From contig JAUIMM010000113.1 in NCBI GenBank assembly GCA_031769625.1, forward strand, positions 10,613,001-10,677,000: a stretch of DNA of 64,000 bases. Reading direction: 5' to 3'. Source of the DNA: Taudactylus pleione. Taxonomy: Eukaryota > Chordata > Amphibia > Anura > Myobatrachidae. The notes beneath the pieces are model-generated. The model made no database searches. It had not been told where the DNA came from and saw only the letters and a list, made by a program, of their open reading frames with translations. Made by a program: the position numbers and the translations under genes. Shown here one piece after another: positions 57,555 to 64,000 of this stretch (position 1 is its first letter; every line of letters begins with the position of its first letter).

Positions 57555-58022
57555 GACGGGATACAGTCAAAATGCCGATGGACGGGAGGCCGTCTGTCTA
57601 AATCCCAGTGTCGAAATTACGATTTGGGACTAAAGACAAACGTCAAAATCCCGACGCCTGTCTAAAACCCAATGCCAAAATCTAGATGGATGGCTTCCCG
57701 AATGAAGGTAAGCCAAGCAGTGTTAGCGCTTAGCTGTGGGGGGGGAGGGTTAGGTTTAGGGGCCCCCTGGGGGACTTATGGTTAGGCACCACACCATGAG
57801 GGTTAGGTTTATGGTGTGGGGAGGGGAGGTTAGGTTTAGGCACCCCCGTGGGGAGGTTAGGGTTAGGCACCACTGGGGGGAGGTTAGGATTAGGCACCAC
57901 TAAAGGAGGGTTAGAGGGGGGAGAAGGGAGGGCTAGGGTACTTACCAGCCCCAGTCGAGATTTCTAACGTTAGACTTGCGGCATCGGTATTTAGTCAGAT
58001 GGCTTCCCGGCCGTCTGCATTT
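57555..58022. mobile_element. MITE copy C with TTAGGG-like interior
   Basis: It is in reverse orientation relative to copies A and B. The ends carry 'gggatacagtcaaaatgccg' and 'ggcttcccggccgtctgc'. The interior repeats ggttaggtttaggg / 'gggaggttagggttaggc' words. It starts in an otherwise unremarkable stretch, and no clear target duplication was seen. Confidence 0.6.
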
Positions 58023-58840
58023 CATGCCCAACCTGTATTTGTGCTACACAATGTCACCGTCTCTCCATCTTAAATAATCAAGCCACACAGCATCGGAACT
58101 ACAAAGGACACTATTTAACAGAGTATAGGTAAGGTAATGTTACTTACCTGGGAGGTCCCGTGGTATCTGCTGGTGCTGAGAGTCCCAGTGTCTTGTTGCT
58201 GGTTGCATGTGGGTGAGAGTTTGGTATGTGGGAGTGTGAGTCCAATCAATGAATCAGATTGCTGTGCTTGTATGAAATGCACAGGTTTATTTCCATATAC
58301 AATTACAAGTAACTATGGTAACTCCAGCCTGGAGCACCAATGGTATCATAAAATCAAGATAGCAACTTAACAATGTAATATTAAATTTGCTCTTAGACAA
58401 ATCTTATGTTTAGGTAGTGGGCATGTTACCAATGCATTTTATCCCATAGATCTGTGGTTTAAGGATGAGTTCTATCTACAACATTGGGGCACTGGTGTGG
58501 GAAACACGTTTTCCTCTAGTTATGCCAAACTTTTTATGAGCTGTTGGGCGATCCATAACATCAGGATGGAATGCAAATTATTTACAATTTATGTATACAT
58601 GAAATATCACTAACACCCTAGAGTGCATCAATATCTAAGTATTGTAACCCAATAAATAAACCAATCAGGTGTAGCAGCAAACAAGACATTTCTGCTGATG
58701 AATACAGGCACCATGAATTGCTGGTGTTCTTACAGGCTCCTCAGTTGTTGGGCCTGCCTGATGTCACTTAGATAGGAGCCATAGGTCTGAGCTACCCTAT
58801 TCTCCCAGAATGTCCAGGAGACTCCTGAAGTATGCCCTTA
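58023..58840. other. Non-coding stretch without recognised genes
   Basis: No exon, RNA gene or known repeat was recognised here. Confidence 0.4.
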
Positions 58841-59161
58841 AGGCGCACATCCACTAGATGACAACGAAAAGACTGAACAATATTGATATCGCTATCGTTC
58901 ATTCATTGTACAGTGCAGTGCCTACACTGAACGATATATTGTTCAGTGTAGGGACCCTCCATCATCTCCGAACATGGCCAATCTGTCATTATCGGCAGAT
59001 TGACTGCCACGTTCGGAGATGATTGATGGCGGAAACGACCAGTGGGAGCGCGCATCGCTGGTTGTTTCTGACATTTTCGTGCACGATTTATGAGCGATAG
59101 AATGATAATGATATTGATATCATTCAATTGCTCATTAATATCGTCTAGTGGATGTGTTCCT
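58841..59161. mobile_element. Harbinger-type MITE
   Basis: The left end aggcgcacatccactagatg and the right end 'atcgtctagtggatgtgttcct' are inverse over most of their length. The flanks are TTA (58838-58840) and GTA (59162-59164), a likely mutated 3-bp duplication. Inner atcgttcattcattg / 'cattcaattgctcat' words are inverted. It belongs to the same broad group as 2349-2778 but differs clearly in the interior. Confidence 0.7.
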
Positions 59162-60694
59162 GTAGTTCTCACTTAACATGATGCACATCACGAGTGGGGG
59201 GAGAGCAAGTGAGAAGCAGGAAAGAAGGAGAGGGATGAATCCACCCAGAGGGCATGTGACCACCAGGATGCAAAATTATGTTAGACCCAGCCACTAAAAG
59301 GCCAGGAGTGTCTTTAAGTTAAACTATTTATGAGGTCTGCTGCTCCAGCATACAGTAGTAGCTTGATGGCTTCAGTGGCACCTTCCTAGCTAGCAATGCC
59401 TTAGGCTGCAACCTATTGGTTGATTAGGATCTGAGTGGATGCAAGACACATTGGTTTCATTTGCTTATGTTTGTGAATATAACTTTATTTAAAAGTGCTA
59501 AAGAGCTTGTCAGGAATAGAATCCAAGAATGCATGTTTCAAACCTACAATGTTCTTTCTATGTCTGTTCTTACTCTTTATGTTTGGACAACTGCAGAGCA
59601 CTACTTTTCTGTATGCTAAAAGTAATTATTCTGTAAGTACTACCTGCTGGATAAGGGGCCACTGACAATACTTTTTCATAAAGCGTAGAGTGGAAATGAA
59701 TGTTTTTGACATTTAAAGAACTGTATGGAATAAACTGGCTGAGCACCAAGTACACAGAAAATGTAAAAATATAAGCTAAGCGCTCCTAATCTTGTTATTA
59801 GATCATATTTTGTGACTTATTTACAGTCAAATAGTGTAACCTGTGCAAGCTACACTAAAAATCAACCAAAATCAGTGATTCACAAATCTGCCCAGTTTAG
59901 CCCAAAATTTACCAAATCTTATAAACTAAATGGAGAGCAAAGAAACGAATTTCAGTTGTCTTGCAAGAGTATAAAAGGATCTACAGTCTCACACTACTTG
60001 AGTGGTAAGGGTATGTGTACTAGAGTGTTCCCCCATACAATAGGCTAATTCTCGTACACCTCTGAGGTTGCGATCATTGAGTCTATATACAAGTATTTAT
60101 AATGCATTTTACTCCTTCAAGCTCTATGAAAAAGGCTCTTTTGTATACAAAATCTTCAAACTCACAATAGTGACTTGTGTAGTACAGACAGCCTCAATGT
60201 TTCTTTACTCTTATGATTAATTAAAGCCATAAATGAAGCTAAATTGTGCAGAAAAACTGGAAAATGGAAGCTAATGAGGCTATTGATCTAATCAAATATT
60301 TGCACCTATCAAAGAAATGGCAGAATTCCTTTGGAAAAAAGATGGGTTTCTGCTTTTTTTCTGATTTCTAAATGACCTCACAACCACTCAAGAGGAAAAA
60401 CAGACATACATGCAAAGACAATCTGTAAATTTAGACTGAGAATCAGGGACTGATGCTCATTGGGAAGGGCAGGGGGGGATGTATCAAACCTTCTAAATAG
60501 TGGACAACTGGAGAAGTTGCCAATGTTAGGTCCATTGAGTGAATGCAGTGCAGTGGGTTGGGGCCCATGCTTAAGGGGTGTAGTCATTCACTATAGGGGG
60601 TGTGGCCAGCAGCAACAGACGCTTGACTAATCATCAGAGAATGCATGGTCCGTGCCCTGTTATAAATATATATAATATATATATATATATATAT
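59162..60694. other. Non-coding stretch ending in a TA microsatellite
   Basis: AT-rich, with no gene recognised. At about 60,477-60,520 a piece (gatgtatcaaaccttctaaa, 'agtggacaactggagaagttg') resembles the MITEs near 48 kb. TA repeats at 60,661-60,694 hold the insertion site of element 5. Confidence 0.45.
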
Positions 60695-60854
60695 TAGGGG
60701 TGAGCGGGTTCGGATTTCTGAAATCCGAACCCCCCCGAGCCCCCCTAATCCGAGGCCGATCCGAGTCAGGCTCGACTTTTCCCGCCTGACTTGGATCTGA
60801 AATCGAGGCAAAACATCATCATCCCACCTTCCGGGTCTCGCGGGTTTTGGATCC

Positions 60855-60862
60855 TATATAAG
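60855..60862 (+). promoter_or_regulatory. TATA box of hAT element 5
   Basis: TATATAAG with a tctcactcgg initiator-like sequence about 25-30 bp downstream. The neighbouring gtgtcatttt differs from the gccatttt of element 1. Confidence 0.5.
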
Positions 60863-61192
60863 GTACCCGCGTCGGTGTCATTTTCTCACTCGGCTGTGGA
60901 CAGTGAAGAGGGAGGGTGGGAGTTAGGGCTGGCTGGGCTGTGTAGTGTAGCGTAGTGTAGTGCAGTGTAGTGTTGTGCTGTGCTGTGCTGCTGTTGTCCA
61001 TAGGGGCTGTGTCCACTACTTCAAAGTCCATAGGGGCTGGCTGGACTGTGTTGTGCAGTCAGTTGTCCATAGGGGCTGTGTCCACTCCAAAGTCCTGTGC
61101 AGTGTTCCAGTCCTAAAGGGGTGCTGTAGTGTTGTCCAGGGGGTGCTCTGTCCATCCGAGGTGCTCCCCCCAAGAGCTAAAAAAAAAATATT

Positions 61193-62468
61193 TTTTCTGT
61201 GTTTGTGAATTGTGTGCACTGTGGTTGCACGTGCATCAACAAAGGTGCAGCGCCAAGCGTGCGCCTGTGTCCCATAAGTAAAGGGACGGCTGGCTTGTCC
61301 GTTAAAGGGTGCTGTAACCCCCAAAGTACACTCCAAACAAAATAAAAAAATATTTTCTGTGTTTGTGAATTGTGTGCGCAGTTGCCGCACGTGCATCAAT
61401 AAAGTAGTGCCAAGCGTGCGACTGTGTCATAAGTAAAGGGCCGGCTGGCTTGACCGTTAAAGGGTGCTGTAACCCCCAAAGCACACTCCAAACCAAATAA
61501 AAAAATATTTTCTGTGTTTGTGAATTGTGTGTGCAGTAGCCACACATGCATCAACAAAGTAGTGCCAAACGTGCGCCTGTGTCATAAGTAAAGGGCCGGC
61601 TGGCTTGACCGTTAAAGGGTGCTGTAACCCCCAAAGTACACTCCAAACCAAATAAAAAAATATTTTCTGTGTTTGTGAATTGTGTGCGCAGTAGCCGCAC
61701 GTGCATCAACAAAGTAGTGCCAAGCGTGCTCCTGTGTCATAAGTAAAGGGCCAGCTGGCTTGACCGTTAAAGGGTGCTGTAACCCCCAAAGTACACTCCA
61801 AACAAAATAAAAAAATATTTTTTCTGTGTTTGTGAATTGTGTGCGCAGTAGCCGCACGTGCATCAACAAAGTAGTGCCAAGCGTGCGCCTGTGTCATAAG
61901 TAAAGGGCCAGCTGGCTTGACCATTAAAGGGTGCTGTAAGCTCCAAAGTACACTCCAAACCAAATAAAAAAATATTTTCTGTGTTTGTGAATTGTGTGCG
62001 CAGTAGCCGCACGTGCATCAACAAAGTAGTGCCAAGCGTGCGCCTGTGACATAAGTAAAGGGCCGGCTGGCTTGACCGTTAAGGGTGCTGTAACCCCCAA
62101 AGTACACTCCAAACAAAATAAAAAAATATTTTCTGTGTTTGTGAATTGTGTGCGCAGTAGCCGCACGTGCATCAACAAAGTAGTGCCAAGCGTGCGCCTG
62201 TGTCATAAGTAAAGGGCTGGCTGGCTTGACCGTTAAAGGGTGCTGTAACCCCCAAAGTACACTCCAAACAAAATAAAAAAATATTTTCTGTGTTTGTGAA
62301 TTGTGTGCACTGTGGCTGCACGTGCATCAACAAAGGAGCAGCTGTGTCCCATAAGTAAAGAGCCGGCTGGCTCATTTCTTAAAGGGTGGTGTAACCCACA
62401 AAGTGCACTACTCTCCAGCAAAAATATAAAAATATTTTCTGTGTTTGTGTGCGCCTTAGCCACACGTA
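61193..62468 (+). repeat. Type 1 tandem array in element 5, ~8 units
   Basis: Units of about 155 bp resemble those of element 4 (aaacaaaataaaaaaatatt before 'ttctgtgtttgtgaattg'). Both the first and the last units carry the diverged 'gcactgtgg(t/c)tgcacgtgc' variant. Confidence 0.92.
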
Positions 62469-62486
62469 TATATCAATATAACATAA

Positions 62487-62817
62487 ATGGAGGACCAAAC
62501 TTTCTCCGATAAAAATAAAATAGGGAAAGATCAAGAACCACTTCCTCCTAGTGCTGTTGCTGCTGCTGGGAGTTGTTCATCATCCCAGAGAGGAAGTAGG
62601 AACACCACTACTTTTACTAAACAATTGACCCTCCAACAGTCCCTAGCGATGAGGATGAAGTACGACAGCAGTCATGCTGAAGCAAAACGTATAACTGAGG
62701 CCTTGACTGCTATGTTAGGTGTTAGACGTGTGTCTGGTATCCGCCATTAGTGCAGTGGGATTTAGACAATTGATGGAGGTAGTGTTTCCCCGGTTCCAAA
62801 TCCCGTCTAGATTCCAC
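62487..62817 (+). pseudogene. Transposase 5' remnant of element 5
   Basis: It starts with the ATG (M-E-D-Q-T-F-S-D-K-N) and has the same internal deletion as element 2. One extra base in 'gctatgttaggtgttagac' shifts the frame near R-I-T-E-A-L-T-A-M-L and a stop follows at 62,750. The 3' junction with the type 2 array ('gattccac/ctgcaccctc') is as in elements 2 and 4. Confidence 0.85.
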
Positions 62818-63129
62818 CTGCACCCTCAAAGCAGCAGCGACAAGCGTGCGTCTGTCTGTTAAAGGGTGGTGTAACCCTCAAAGTGCGCTCCACAAACAAT
62901 AAAAAAATTCTTCTTTTTTTTCTCTTTGTGAAATGTGTGGGCTGTAGCCGCACCTGCATCCTTAAAGCAGCAGCGACAAGCGTGCGTCTGTCTGTTAAAG
63001 GGTGGTGTAGCTCTCAAAGTGCTCCAAAAAATAAAAAACTATTTTTTTAATGTGTTTGTGACTTGTGTACGATGTAGCCACACTTGCATCCTCAAAGCAG
63101 CAGCGACAAGCGTGCGTCTGTCTGTTAAA
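62818..63129 (+). repeat. Type 2 tandem array in element 5, ~2-3 units
   Basis: This is the shortest version seen, with units starting near 62,816, 62,953 and 63,087. Its first and last junctions equal those in elements 2 and 4. Confidence 0.88.
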
Positions 63130-63532
63130 GGATTACATCGGTGACAGCATCCAAGTAGGCATGTCAGACAGTCCGTACCTGTACTGGCAGGAAAAAGAGG
63201 CAATTTGGAGGCCCCTGTACAAACTGGTTTTATTTTACCTGAGTTGCCCCCCCTCCAGTGTGCACTCCGAAAGAGTGTTTAGTGCAGCCAGGAACCTTGT
63301 CAGCAAAAGGCGTAGGAGGTAGCTTCCACAAAATGTGGAGAAGATGATGTTCATAAAAATGAATTATCAACTCTTCCAGGGAGACCAGCCTCCAGAACGT
63401 ACAGAGGGACCTGTGGTGGTGGATTCCAGCGGGGACGAGTTAATACTCTGTGAGGATGAGGATGTACACAACACTGAAGAGGGTGAGGAATCGGTGGATG
63501 AGGAGGATGAGGACGACATCTTGCCTCCGTAG
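63130..63532 (+). pseudogene. Transposase 3' remnant of element 5
   Basis: It covers D-Y-I-G-D-S-I-Q-V-G to the acidic C terminus. A TAG replaces a leucine codon after R-R-R-R (near 63,320), splitting it. S-E-R-V-F-S-A-A is present before the stop. The acidic tail with E-D-E-D-V-H and D-E-E-D-E-D-D is otherwise complete to the TAG at 63,530-63,532. Confidence 0.85.
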
Positions 63533-64000
63533 AGCCAGTTTGTGCAGGGACAGATTAATTGCCAGCTTGTTTTGTGGGGGCCCAAACGAAACAATCATTT
63601 CAGCCACAGTCGTGTGGCAGACCCTGGTGCTGAAATGATTGGTTTGTTAAAGTGTGCATGTCCTGTTTATACAACATAAGGATGGGTGGGAGGGCCCAAG
63701 GACAATTCCATCTTGCACCTCTTTTTTTTCTTTGCATTATGTTCTGTTTGGGGCCTAGTTTTTCAAACTGCCATCCTGTCTGCCACTGCAGTGTCACTCC
63801 TAGATGGACCACGTGTTTGTGCCGCCCACTCGTATCTCTTAGAATAGTTATCCAGCTACCTTTTGGACATAAAAACACTATTGTGAGGTGTGAGGTGTTC
63901 AGAATAGACTGGAAATGAGTGGAAATTAAGGTTATTGAGGTTAATAATAGCATAGGAGCAGAAAAACCCACAAATTCTGTGATTTTAGCTGTTTTTATGC

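Larger units (their letters stand above)
60695..64000 (+). mobile_element. hAT element 5, non-autonomous derivative, cut by the window end
   Basis: It begins TAGGGGTGAGCGGG in a TA tract. It follows the layout of elements 2 and 4: TATA region (60855), type 1 array, transposase 5' remnant, short type 2 array, transposase 3' remnant and right-end sequence. The window stops before the right terminus. It lies about 24 kb from the main cluster and carries several private mutations. Confidence 0.88.

Overview
The window looks like vertebrate nuclear DNA, most probably from a frog. It has intron-split coding sequence with GT-AG junctions and a polyadenylation signal, long TA/CA microsatellites, and dense MITE, hAT, Harbinger-type, Penelope, SINE and LINE remnants. 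The assignment to frogs rests on the style of the repeat families and is inference. There are no operons, CRISPR arrays or tRNA/rRNA genes.

Layout. Positions 1-4,750 hold the last two coding exons of an SLC7-type amino-acid transporter, best matching SLC7A13, on the + strand. Their 2.9-kb intron carries a Harbinger-type MITE. Positions 5,736-8,071 hold a 5'-truncated Penelope-like retroelement (minus strand) with a GIY-YIG endonuclease end and a hammerhead-like motif, bounded by TA microsatellites. Positions 8,072-36,656 are a cluster of one hAT transposon family: element 1 (+, full length, transposase broken by one frameshift), element 2 (+, deletion derivative), a composite foldback element, element 3 (minus, intact 1,037-codon transposase) and element 4 (minus, deletion derivative). 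Element 5, another derivative, starts at 60,695 and runs off the window. Positions 37,000-60,690 are non-coding and full of smaller transposons, several nested: palindromic and foldback elements, a minisatellite, a tRNA-like SINE, hAT MITEs, a decayed L2-type LINE and three copies of a MITE rich in CCTAACCC motifs.

How the parts relate. The intact element 3 codes for a BED-finger hAT transposase. Its ends, TATA-box region and array of ~160-bp tandem repeats are shared with elements 1, 2, 4 and 5, so it is a plausible source of the enzyme that moved them. Element 2 has a perfect 8-bp target duplication. Elements 2, 4 and 5 lack the catalytic core; its place is taken by a second, diverged ~137-bp tandem array with the same junctions in all three. 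This 'transposase core swapped for satellite' design, with higher-order duplications inside the arrays, is the most unusual thing in the window. No host gene other than the transporter was recognised.
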